64,000 bases of DNA from Owenia fusiformis (lineage: Eukaryota; Annelida; Polychaeta; Sabellida; Oweniidae), in the NCBI GenBank assembly GCA_903813345.2, contig CAIIXF020000003.1, positions 10,926,931 through 10,990,930 on the forward strand, written 5' to 3'. The position numbers and the translations under genes are program-made. Of this stretch, positions 51,301 through 63,300 are shown in pieces (positions within the stretch are counted from its first letter, which is position 1; every line of letters begins with the position of its first letter). Below the pieces are notes generated by a model that worked only from the letters and a program-made list of their open reading frames with translations, did no database searches and was not told the DNA's origin.

Positions 51301-54300
51301 ATCACAGATGTATGAAGTGTTTCTGCAGGTATCACAGATGTATATAGAAGTGTTATATTTCATTGTTTCTACAGGTATCACAGATGTATGAAGAAGTGTT
51401 ATATTTCATTGTTCAGTGTTTCTGCAGGTATCACAGATGTATGAAGAAGTGTTATATTTCATTGTACAGTGTTTCTGCAGGTATCACAGATGTATGAAAA
51501 AGTTTTTGTATTTCATTGTTCAGTGTTAATGCAGGTATCACAGATGTATGAGGAAGTGTTTTATTTAATTGTTCAGTGTTTCTGCAGGTATCACAGATGT
51601 ATGAAGAAGTGTTATATTTCATTGTTCAGTGTTTCTGCAGGTATCACAGATGTATGAAGAAGTGTTTTATTTCATTTTTCAGTGATTCTGCAGGTATCAC
51701 AGATGTATGAAGAAGTGTTATATTTCATTGTTCAGTGTTTCTGCAGGTATCACAGATGTATGAAGAAGTGTTTTATTTCATTTTTCAGTGATTCTGCAGG
51801 TATCACAGATGTATGAAGAAGTGTTATATTTCATTGTTCAGTGTTAATGCAGGTATCACAGATGTATGAAGAAGTGTTATATTTCATTGTTCAGTGATTC
51901 TGCAGGTATCAGAGATGTATGAAGAAGTGTTATATTTCATTGTTCAGTGTTAATGCAGGTATCACAGATGTATGAGGAAGTGTTTTATTTCATTGTTCAG
52001 TGTTTCTGCAGGTATCACAGATGTATGAAGAAGTGTTTTATTTAATTGTTCAGTGTTAATGCAGGTATCACAGATGTATGAAGTGTTTCTGCAGGTATCA
52101 CAGATGTATGAAGAAGTGTTATATTTCATTGTTCAGTGTTTCTGCAGGTATCACAGATGTACGAAGAAGTGTTATATTTCATTGTTCAGTGTTTCTACAG
52201 GTATCACAGATGTACGAAGAAGTGTTTTATTTCATTTTTCAGTGTTTCTACAGGTATCACAGATGTATGAAGAAGTGTTATATTTCATTGTTCAGTGTTT
52301 CTGCAGGTATCACAGATGTACGAAGAAGTGTTATATTTCATTGTTCAGTGTTTCTGCAGGTATCACAGATGTATGAAGAAGTGTTTAATTTCATTGCACA
52401 TTGTTTCTGCAGGTATCACAGATGTATGAAGAAGTGTTATATTTCATTGTTCAGTGTTTCTGCAGGTATCACAGATGTATGAAGAAGTGTTATATTTCAT
52501 TGTTCAGTGTTTCTGCAGGTATCACAGATGTATGAAGAAGTGTTATATTTCATTGTTCAGTGTTTCTGCAGGTATCAGCGATGTATGAAGAAGTGTTATA
52601 TTTCATTGTTCAGTGTTTCTGCAGGTATCACAGATGTATGAAGAAGTGTTTAATTTCATTGCACATTGTTTCTGCAGGTATCACAGATGTATGAAGAAGT
52701 GTTATATTTCATTGTTCAGTGTTTCTGCAGGTATCACAGATGTATGAAGAAGCTTACAAGCAGATGTCTCAAAAACCTGTCAAGGATTATGCCCCATTTC
52801 CTTGGACCTCCATGTGCCAGGTTAAGGCCCAACATTTTGGAGCAATGTCACACTACTACGCTGTCACAGGGCTGCTAGATCAAAAAGGTAGGCACAACCT
52901 CAGTCTTAAGAAGGATTTTCTCAAAATGACCTCCTTAAATGTTTTATTTTCTCTAAACATTATTTCTTTTATTTGATTAAAAGCATGTCTCTAGAAAACA
53001 TTTCATGATTGTACAAATATTTATGTTAACTAAAGGGTGTCCCAAAAGTATGCCCCCCCCCCCCCCTAGGCAGATATATTCCAATGTCTCCTTATTATGT
53101 GTCATGTATTATTTTAAAGCTCATCCAAAGTGACATTGATTTCCCAAGTATCATGGTTCAACTCACAAATGGAAAAAAGTTACAGGCATTTCAAAATTAA
53201 GTGTTTGGCCAAAAATATAGTTCATTTCAGTATCTTGGTAACAGCCCTGATCTGAATGAGGCCGAAAATATGGATGCTATTGTCGAAGAAAGGATGGATA
53301 TTGAGTTCTAAAAAGAGGATGTTGAGGGTAGATACTCCAAGGAAACTCTTCTAGAATGCCTTCAAAAGGTTTTATGAGGATTACAAAGTGCCACATCCCT
53401 ATTTGAAGCTCGTTTAAAGTCATATATGGAAAGCATTGCTGCTGATTACATGGCCTAGGGAGACACACCGACTATTATTTTGGTGCAGAGGTGGCATTAA
53501 CGCAATTTTTTACGTTTTTTACTCACATTTTTGCAACTCTGACGCAAATATTCATTGTCTACCGAGTCTTTCTGACGCACGTTTGTTTCACATGCAAAAT
53601 CCCCGCTTGGTACTTGGTTAAATTGATCCCTATACGTGAAAATACGTGATTGATCAAATTTATAATTTTGCTAATTCCGGAAATCTAACATTTCGTTCAG
53701 CGTAATCGAGCCTCCTTCCTACCGATCATTTTCTCATTTCGGTATTTCATATAATTTTTAAAGCCCTGTGATTCAGATTCAATGATAAACTTGAAAACAT
53801 TGATCGATCCCTCGATTTGTTTATCTCGTGAAGCACGTTGCTAGGGGGCATATCAAAAATGCAATAAAACGAACATAACATTGAACAATAATTTATTAAT
53901 TTCATACTCCCTTCTAAGGATTTTAGTGATCGTATATTTATCTAAATTACCGCATAAAATCTTCCCTTGAATGTTCACACGCTAGATTTACGAACCTTTA
54001 GTCTCCTTCGCAAGTTCGCAAAATTCCTTCGCTAAGTTCCTTGAGCCGTCCCCTTCATCAGCATGCGCAGATGTAATGCGCAGTAGGTTTCTCAATGGTT
54101 CTCACAGTGACCGATCTATCGTAAGTTTTCACCAAGTATTTTCAATTAACTCCCTCAAGTTAAGATCTTCGATTCACTAGATCTGAAGCTGATCCTATGA
54201 AGATAGATAATGGGCACATGAAAATCCAGTCGATCGCACATTAAGGGGGGTAATGATGATAAATTAGGTATGAAAACAAATCTACTTTCGGTTTCATTTG

Positions 54301-57300
54301 ATCAGCTATAATTACAAGATTCTACCGTATTCAATTTAAATGATGCCCAGTATTGTGGTCGGACTTATATTGCCGTTTTAGACTTTGGAATGATTGCAAA
54401 AATGTTGAATTTCAACATGAAACGCTTTGACCCCAATTTGTGTAACTCCACACAGGTAGAAACTCCTCTCCCACTCCATTCACACCCATGACTCGCTGGA
54501 CCAGATAATCAGATGATTAATAGTGACATTTTTCTTGCAATTGCCTAATTAATTAATTGTTAGTTGTTAATGTGCTATAAGAGTACAATAAAAGGTATGC
54601 ACAAAATCAAAAAATAGATTTTGTATGTGGTTTCTACATTTTGTATGAATTTTTATTCAAGAAAAACACTTTTATAGCTTTGACTCAACTTTTTTTCTTG
54701 TGACTCACTTTTTTGAAACTACCTGAGTCATGATGACTCACAAAAATATATGCCTACCGCCACCGCTGTGGTGTGAAACTGACTTTAATTTCAGCCAAAC
54801 ACTAAATTTTGAAATGTCTATAACTTTTTCCCATTTGTGAGTTGAACCATGATACAGGGTGTTCAAAAAAACGCAAACCAAAGAAATCGCTATATCTTGT
54901 AAAATACTAATCCAATTAGGTTCATATTTTCAGGAAAGAAAGAAGAGACTGTGTATGTTTAGCCCCTGTTGTTAGTTAGTTGTAAAACACGATGTCTTGG
55001 ACACTTGCTCAAAAGACAGTTGTACTAGCAAAATACAAAAAACGCGGATAAAAAATCACTATATCATGGAAAATACTAATTCAATTATTTTCATTCTTTC
55101 AGGAAAAGAAAGAAGAGACTGTGTTTGTATAGCTCCTGTTGTCAGTAAGTTGTAAAACATGCCTTGGACACCAGCATTTGACTGCGATTTGAAAGCATTT
55201 CAACCATGACTGTAAAGTCCCTGAAGTAATTTTGATTTCACTCTACAGATTTATTATTCAGTGGATGAAGATGATTTGTGCCAAATTTGAAGAGCCAAAA
55301 CACTATGGTTAGGAAGTTATTTAATTTTTTGCAGTTGCAGTCACCCCTGACTTCGTTTTTCGTATTTTCCTAGTACAACTGTCTTTTGAGCAGGTGTCCA
55401 AGGCATCGTGTTTTACAACTAACCATTTACAGGAGCTATACATACACAGTCTCTTCTTTATTTCCTGAAAGTATGAACATAATTGAACCAGCATTTTTCA
55501 AGATATAGCGATTTCTTTGGATTGCGATTTTTTTGAACACCCTGTACTTGGTAGATCAATGTAACTTTGTATGAGCTTTAAAATTATATATGACACATAC
55601 TATGGAGACATTGGTATATGTCTACCTAGGGGGGGGCCATACTTTCGGGACACCCTGTACATGCAAGAATGACATATACATCTATGGTGGCCATTTTAAG
55701 ACATGATTTGAGAACCGTTGTCAGACACTCATTACTGTTATATATTTATAGGTTAGATGGAATTTACTATGCCTTGGCGTTGCTTTAGTTTTCTATTTAA
55801 TTCTGGAAATGATTATTGGATTTATCAACTAGTCATGCCAGAATGTGAGAAATGTTACAATCAATTGCATTGTATAGTATTTACAGAATGCTATTATGTT
55901 GTATGACATCATACCCATCTCCAACAAAGACTATTTCCATGTGCATAGCCATTTTACGTGGATTATTTTATGTGTTTTTTTTACTATATCTCGAAAAGTA
56001 GCGGAGCCATTTTCTTCATATTTGATGTGAACACTACCGTATAAGCATGGCACACTGTCCAATGACACTTTGGGGAGTACGTGGCCATTATGAAAAGTGG
56101 CTACCATTTAAATATGTTATTTTACGTTTCTAACTATAACTAAAAAAGTAATAGAGTGATTTGTTCATATTTGATATGTGAATACTCATAAGGATGGTAC
56201 ACTGTCTTATGACATTTTGGCTAGTAGGCAGCCATTTTGAAAAATTTACATGTATGTGTCCGCGGTTTTGTTGAAATTTTATATTTGCCTACTTAAAAGC
56301 ATATTACACTTTCTGATGACAATTTGCAATTTGAAAATGGTGGCCATTTTTATGTGTGTATTTTAACATTTTTGCTATACACTTCATTTGCAACACTTTG
56401 TCGTTGCTGTTGTATAAGTTTGTGCATGAATTTTATTATTTCACTTGAAATGAAATGCATCTTAATATTGTATTGCAGACAGTAATGATGTTCACCTGCT
56501 AGAGAAGCTGTTTGGCAAGCTACATGTGGAGGAAAATGAAAACACGTCAATGCTTTCCAGAGTGCCTTCAGATGAGGATGATAAAAAACAATTAGGTAGT
56601 TTGGAAAAGATACAACAGATTTGCAATTTAAAAACTACAATAATTGAAATATATGCTTGAAATGACTCCTGGGGATGTGGAATTAGCACTTCTGAGATAC
56701 AAAGAATAGCAAAAACACAAATTTAAGATCAGCACTCTTTCAAGGAATAAGCATTAAGATATCCTGAATATCGTGGAAAATGAAGATAAAGAATCATGTT
56801 CAATCTGATGAGTGGCAAGCAATGAGTTAGTGTTAGGCATTCAGGATGAAAAATCTATATAGATTACAGGATCACCCAACATGTAAAGCAAGTACAAGTG
56901 CATAATTGTAAAACTGTATGTCTTATGCAATGTATTTACAGCTCGTGCTCACCTTAAAGATGCTCTGTTGTTACATGAAGAGGCCTTAAAACATCATGAC
57001 AGATGTAAACATCTGAGAAAGATAGACACATTCCAGGAAGTTCTTAAGCATGCCCATGATAGGTAAATCATTCTCGGGGTTTCTTAAGCATCTCTTGGCA
57101 AGCAATGAAGTCATCATATTTTCGTATTTACCTTTCTCTGAAACATGCACTTCAACAGTAGATCTTCCTTGGCCTTTTTCTGAAGCGTGCAAAATATTGA
57201 TAAGCTTATATTATGTTAGTTCGAGTCTTTGCATGATGCAGTGGTCATGGTCATTATTGAAGGTCACATCATATTATATTTTGAATGCAAAGTATTCAAA

Positions 57301-60300
57301 AACTTGTTAATGAATGAGTACTTCAGTTATAATAGATACTAGAGAGAAGTTATACATATATTGCTTACATATTATTGGATTTATTGACTCATATGATTGT
57401 TTGCCAGGTCATTGAAGAAGTTTTCTGACCTTGAAGAAGAAGATGATTTCACAGAGGTCAGCAGTTCACCCAGCATTAAATGTAAGTCACCCCTGTATCA
57501 TCCAACATCAAATATAACTCACCCTCCATCACCCTTACATAAGAGTAATTTTATGTACTGTAAAATGTAATCTTTGAAAACTCCCAGTTTGGTTCAAATT
57601 TTATATGCTGATCTCTTGGGAACATAAGACCTTATCTCAAGAAGATATTTCCAAGATGCCCACTGAATTTAAAATGATGGCCATTTTCATGATAACCCTA
57701 ATACTCAGTTACCATATTTTGTCCAAATTATATATGTAATGTCTTATTGGAATGGGGCCTCTATTTAACCCTTATCCTCCCGACTAAAATGGCAAAAAGT
57801 GCAATTGTGTCCATTTCTGAAAGCTTACAATCAAGGTTGAAATAATTACTTTTCAATTTTTATTTTATTTTAAATCGATCGAGAAGACCAATTCAAACAC
57901 ACATTTCACCTAGTTTCTTTGCTATCATCCCCGTGTGTCATACTTCACCTGTTCCAAATGTGCTTTAGTTTCTTCTGAACTGCCATTTTTCTATCAATTC
58001 ATCAGTATTGTGGTCATATAAACAGCTTTAGTTGCAAGAAAATCGATCTGTACTTTTTTTGCACAGTACCTATGCACAAGAAGGAATGTGAATTGAAAAA
58101 AATGTAATTGCATTTTTTTTATTCTAGCTAAGACAGCTCAACATGCAAAAGTAATTATGCCAGACTTTGCCAGATATAAAGTTACAGATCTATTCCATAA
58201 ACTGGTATGTATAGTGCACCAATGCATCATCATCATTAATAGTAATACTAATAGTTATTATGTAGTTTTTTTTACATGTAAATGTCTTCTTTTTCCTTCC
58301 TTTATAATTGTTATAATTTTTGTTTGTACATGTACCCCAAGGGGTGTGAATGTACTTGAAGAATAAATAAATAAATATGTATATACACTGTACATTTTTA
58401 TCACACTACCTGTCCATATGATGTTTGTGGGATTTTGCTTGAGCTGGTGTTCCACTTTTTTACCCTCGCAATTCCAGGGAAATAACTAGCTAGAATTTCT
58501 TCAAATACAATTCAAACTCCCATATTGGAGTGTATCAAGTAAACCATTCCACCCGCTATGGCTCAGTGGCAGAGTCAAGGTTACCAATATCGCTTGGCCC
58601 CGGGTTCGATTCCCGGTTCAGACAAGTTTGTTTGTGTTATGTACTTCTGGGTGTTTGACTGAGTGGTTCACGACTCGTATAAAAGGCTGTGGTGTGTACC
58701 TGTATATCTGTGAACCTGTGCACACAAAAGAACACAGGGCTCCTCCAAGGAGGGGTTTCTTGCTCTATCTTCGCGCCTCTATCTTCGCGTGTAAAATACG
58801 TAAAATACGGAATATACCAATGAAGTATTGCTCGCCAAATGTGGCGGTAACCACAATATAATAATAATAATAATATTTATTATACTCAAATGAAAGACAA
58901 TTTAGAGTAAATTGCAAATATTGTATCATTTTTTGATTCGCAATAATTTTCTGATCTCTGAAGGCTATGGATTGAAGGCTCAGATTGAAGGTATTTTAGA
59001 GTAGATCACAATAATTGTTTTCTGTTTTTTGCAAAAATTCAAAATAGCTGCCCTGAGCAGGAAATCACTATTTCTTAAAGATCTCTTCAAAATATTGTTA
59101 CATTATACTGCATTAGATCTCAAATATTGAATTGTCTAATATTGAATTGTCTAATATCTCAATTGTATGTCTTTTAATATCTGCCAATTTAATCAAGGGT
59201 AGAATAGATGGTTAATATTACATTGTGACATATACAGATTCATGAATATTATCCTTCATTGGGATTTGCTTCTCAATGGAGTTGCCGATATCTTCCGATG
59301 AGTTGTCTTGGAATGAGATATTTGGAATGTGCTGTCTTGGGATTAGATATCTTGGGGATGAGTTGTTGTGTTACTCTGACTGCTTTATAAAACTGCCAGG
59401 TATATAGGATAAAAGGCATAAAACCTGCCATAATTTCTGTATAAACACTCATATCTTATATTTTGAAAAGAAGTATTAAGACATTGTTCCATTTCAGGGG
59501 CCTGTTGCAATATTTTCTGCCAAGCATGAGTGGTCATCTCCACGTGATGTTAGCATGCAGAAGTCTAGTAAACAGGGCTATGGGTTCAGTGTACGTGGGG
59601 ATTCCCCTGTCATTGTAGCTCAAGTAGACCAGGCAAGTTTAGCTCAGGTAAGTAGAAACAAGAACACAAATGTGTACAAAATGTCCCCACCAATGGGTGA
59701 TCCCGTCAAATGGTTATCCTGAAAATGAGTATAGACAAGACTTTACCAACACAATTTGAGGACGGAAAATCAAAAATGGCCACCTTAAAATTTACCCATA
59801 ATGCTAAAAGTTTTGTCAGTTCTAGATTTTCATACTAAGAACCACCCCTGAAAATTTGAAATTGATCCGTCACACAGTTAACCAGAAAACATGTAAACAA
59901 GACTTTACAGACAAGATTTTAGGATGGAAAATCCAAAATGGCTGCCTTGACATTTACCCAGAATGTCAAAAAATTAATCTGTTTCTAGATTTTCATACTA
60001 AAAATCATCCATGAAAATATGAAATTGATCTACCTAACGGTTCACCTGAAAATGCGTAGACAAGACTTTACAGACAAGATTTTAGGACAGAAAATCCAAA
60101 ATGGCTGCCTTGACATTTGCGCAGAATGCAAAAAAACTAATCAGATGTAGATTTTCATACTAAGAATCATCCCTGAAAATTTGAAATTGATTTACAGAAC
60201 GGTTCACCTGGAAATGTGTAGACAAGACTTTAAAGACAAGATTTTAGGACGGAAAATCCAAAATGGCTGCCTTGACATTTACCCAGGATGCCAAAAAACT

Positions 60301-63300
60301 AATCAGATCTAGATTTTCATCCTAAGAATCATCCCTGAAAATTTGAAATTGATCTACCAAACGGTTCATCTGAAAACGCGTAGACAAGACTTTACAGACA
60401 AGATTTTAGGACGGAAAATCCAAAATGGCTGCCTTGACATTTACCCAGAATGCCAAAAAACTAATCAGTTTTAGATTTTCATACTAAAAATCATCCCTGA
60501 AAATTTGAAATTGATCTACCAAACGGTTCACCTGAAAACGCGTAGACAAGACTTTGCAGACAAGATTTTAGGACGGAAAATCCAAAATGGCTGACTTGAC
60601 ATTTACCCAGAATGCCAAAAAACTAATCAGATCTAGATTTTTATACTGAGAATCATCCCTGAAAATTTGAAATTGATCCACCAAACCGTTCACCTGAAAA
60701 CGCGCAGACAAGACTTCACAGACAAGATTTTAGGATGGGAAAATCCAAAATGGCCGACAATAAAAAAGTGATTATGAGTTTTTGCTGATTTCTTTTTACA
60801 AAATTATCACAAGTAACTACTGTTAAGAACAACATAGGCTTTTACAAGAAAGTACATCTGAAATTATTTATAAAGCTACTAAATAGTTAAAGTATGAAAA
60901 CTCAAAAACACCATTTAATATGATACAAAGTATTATCGCGCGCTAACTTTTCTTAAGACATTCAAAATGGCTGACATGACTGAGCTAACAGGTCCAAAAC
61001 CTAATCAGATGTATAATGAAGTGAGCTGAACAAGATGTTAAAGTTTTAAAAGCAACTGTGAAGCCGTTTTTCTTAAAGTTTGCAGACAAGGATTTTAGCA
61101 TTTGACTTCAAAATGGCCGACAGGAAGTAGGTTTCGAGTTAATTTTTTTTCATCCACATCTATATGCACTCATAAGTTATCCATAAAAATTTGAAGGTGA
61201 TATCTGTAGTGGTTTTTGGAGAAAACTCCCGGACGGATGGACAGACGGACGGACAGACGGATGCGCCTAAGCCGACAATATGGCCCCACACTATGTGGTG
61301 GGGACATAAAAAGGAACCACAACAAGAATGCCATTTCACACAGATCATGTTCATGCAGTGATATTTTTGTTTTTAAGTATCTTCACATTCTTTGTTCTAC
61401 ATCATTCTGGAGACCATGTACTATTCTTTATATTAATTTCATCTCAAATAACTGTACACAAAATGTGTAGATGTCAAATTTTATTAGTCACCATATATTT
61501 CTTTGCATTCTCTACATTTTGAAATTAATCTCATACACAAATAGTAATCAAACTGATCTCAGTTTTCCAAAACCCACCAATGTTCTTATGCTTGCAAAAC
61601 TCACCAGTGTTCTTATGCTAACAAAACCTACCAGTGTTCTTATGCTTATAAAACCCACCAGTGTTCTTATGCTTACAAAACCTACCAGTGTACTTAGGCT
61701 TACAATGCCAGCCAGTGTTCTTATGCTTATAAAACCAGCCAGTGTTCTTATTCTTAACAAAACTTACCAGTGTTCTTATGCTTACAAAACCTACCAATGT
61801 TCTTATGCTTACAAAACCTACCAGTGTTCTTATGCTTATAAAACCCACCAGTGTTCTTATGCTTACAAAACTCACCAGTGTTCTTATGCTAACAAAACCT
61901 ACCAGTGTTCTTATGCTTACAAAACCTACCAGGGTTCTTATGCTTACAATACCAGCCAGTGTTCTTATGCTTAACAAAACTTACCAGTGTTCTTATGCTT
62001 ACAAAACCTACCAATGTTCTTATGCTTACAAAACCTACCAGTGTTCTTATGCTTATAAAACCCACCAGTGTTCTTATGCTAACAAAACCTACCAGTGTTC
62101 TAATGCTTACAAAACCTACCAATGTTCTTATGCTTACAATACCAGCCAGTGTTCTTATGCTTATAAAACCAGCCAGTGTTCTTGTGCTTACAAAACCTAC
62201 CAGTGTTCTTATGCTTACAAAACCTACCAGTGTTTTTGTGCCTACAAAACCTACCAGTGTTCTTATGCCTACAAAACCCACCAGTGTTCTTATGCTTATA
62301 AAACCCACCAGTGTTCTTATGCTTACAAAACCCACCAGTGTTCTTATGCTTACAAAACTCACCAGTGTTCTTATGCTTACAAAACCTACCAGTGTTCTTG
62401 TGCTTACAAAACCCACCAGTGTTCTGTTCTTATGCTTACAAAACCCACCAATGTTCTTGTGCTTACAAAACCCACCAATGTTCTTGTGCTTACAAAACCT
62501 ACCAGTGTTCTTATGCTTACAAAACCTACCAGTGTTTTTGTGCCTACAAAACCTACCAGTGTTCTTATGCCTACAAAACCCGCCAGTGTTCCTATGCTTA
62601 TAAAACCCACCAGTGTTCTTATGCTTATAAAACCCACCAGTGTTCTTATGCTTACAAAACCCACCAGTGTTCTTATGCTTATAAAACCCAGCAGTGTTCT
62701 TGTGCTTACAAAACCCACCAGTGTTCTTATGCTTACAAAACCTACCAGTGTTCTTATGCTAACAAAACCTACCAGTGTTCTTGTGCTTACAAAACCGACC
62801 AGTGTTCTTATGCTTACAAAACCTACCAGTGTTCTTGTGCTTACAAAACCGACCAGTGTTCTTATGCTTACAAAACCTACCAGTGTTCTTATGCTTGCAA
62901 AACCCACCAATGTTCTTGTGCTTACAAAACCTACCAGTGTTCTTATGCTTATAAAACCTACCAGTGTTCTTGTGCTTACAAAACCTGCCAGTGTTCTTAT
63001 GCTTACAAAACCTACCAGTGTTCTTATGCTTACAAAACTCACTGAGTGTTCTTATGCTTACAAAACCTACCAGTGTTCTTATGCTTACAAAACTCACCAG
63101 TGTTCTTATGCTTACAAAACCTTATTGGATCCTCAATAAAAGTTAATGTATATTTTAATTTCAGCCAACCTATTACTGACCTGCAATTTCCCTTGAATTA
63201 TCATCCCAGACTCATGTTCCAATTTAATTTTAAATTAATTGAATGATATTCTTTCAGAATGCTGGAATGAAAATTGGAGATTTTATAATTGGAGTGAATG

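Larger units (their letters stand above)
53033..55657 (+). mobile_element. Tc1/mariner element with two nested insertions
   Basis: Left end AAGGGTGTCCCAAAAGTATG and inverted right end CATACTTTCGGGACACCCTG, with TA outside (53031-53032, 55658-55659). The arms share GTGAGTTGAACCATGATACT in inverted form. The segment 53230-53455 encodes NSPDLNEAENMDAIVEERMD and YSKETLLECLQKVL, the SPDLNPAEN..YS-ETL end of Tc1-like transposases, interrupted by stops. It lies in rhophilin intron 10. Confidence 0.82.

Noticed and set aside
52053-52482. Open frames of 107 and 134 codons through the 53-bp array
   Set aside because: They exist only because some units carry TACGAAG instead of TATGAAG. They are splice-acceptor repeat units, not a gene.
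49481-52752. CRISPR-like array
   Set aside because: Units are uniform tandem repeats with no unique spacers, and the setting is an animal intron.
58551-58625. Functional tRNA gene
   Set aside because: The boxes are good, but the part between them cannot form a normal anticodon arm and a SINE body with a TAA-repeat tail follows.
61742-63139. 465-codon open frame of nonapeptide repeats
   Set aside because: It is the 27-bp minisatellite read in one of several open frames on both strands; no non-repeat coding flank, and it lies inside a rhophilin intron.
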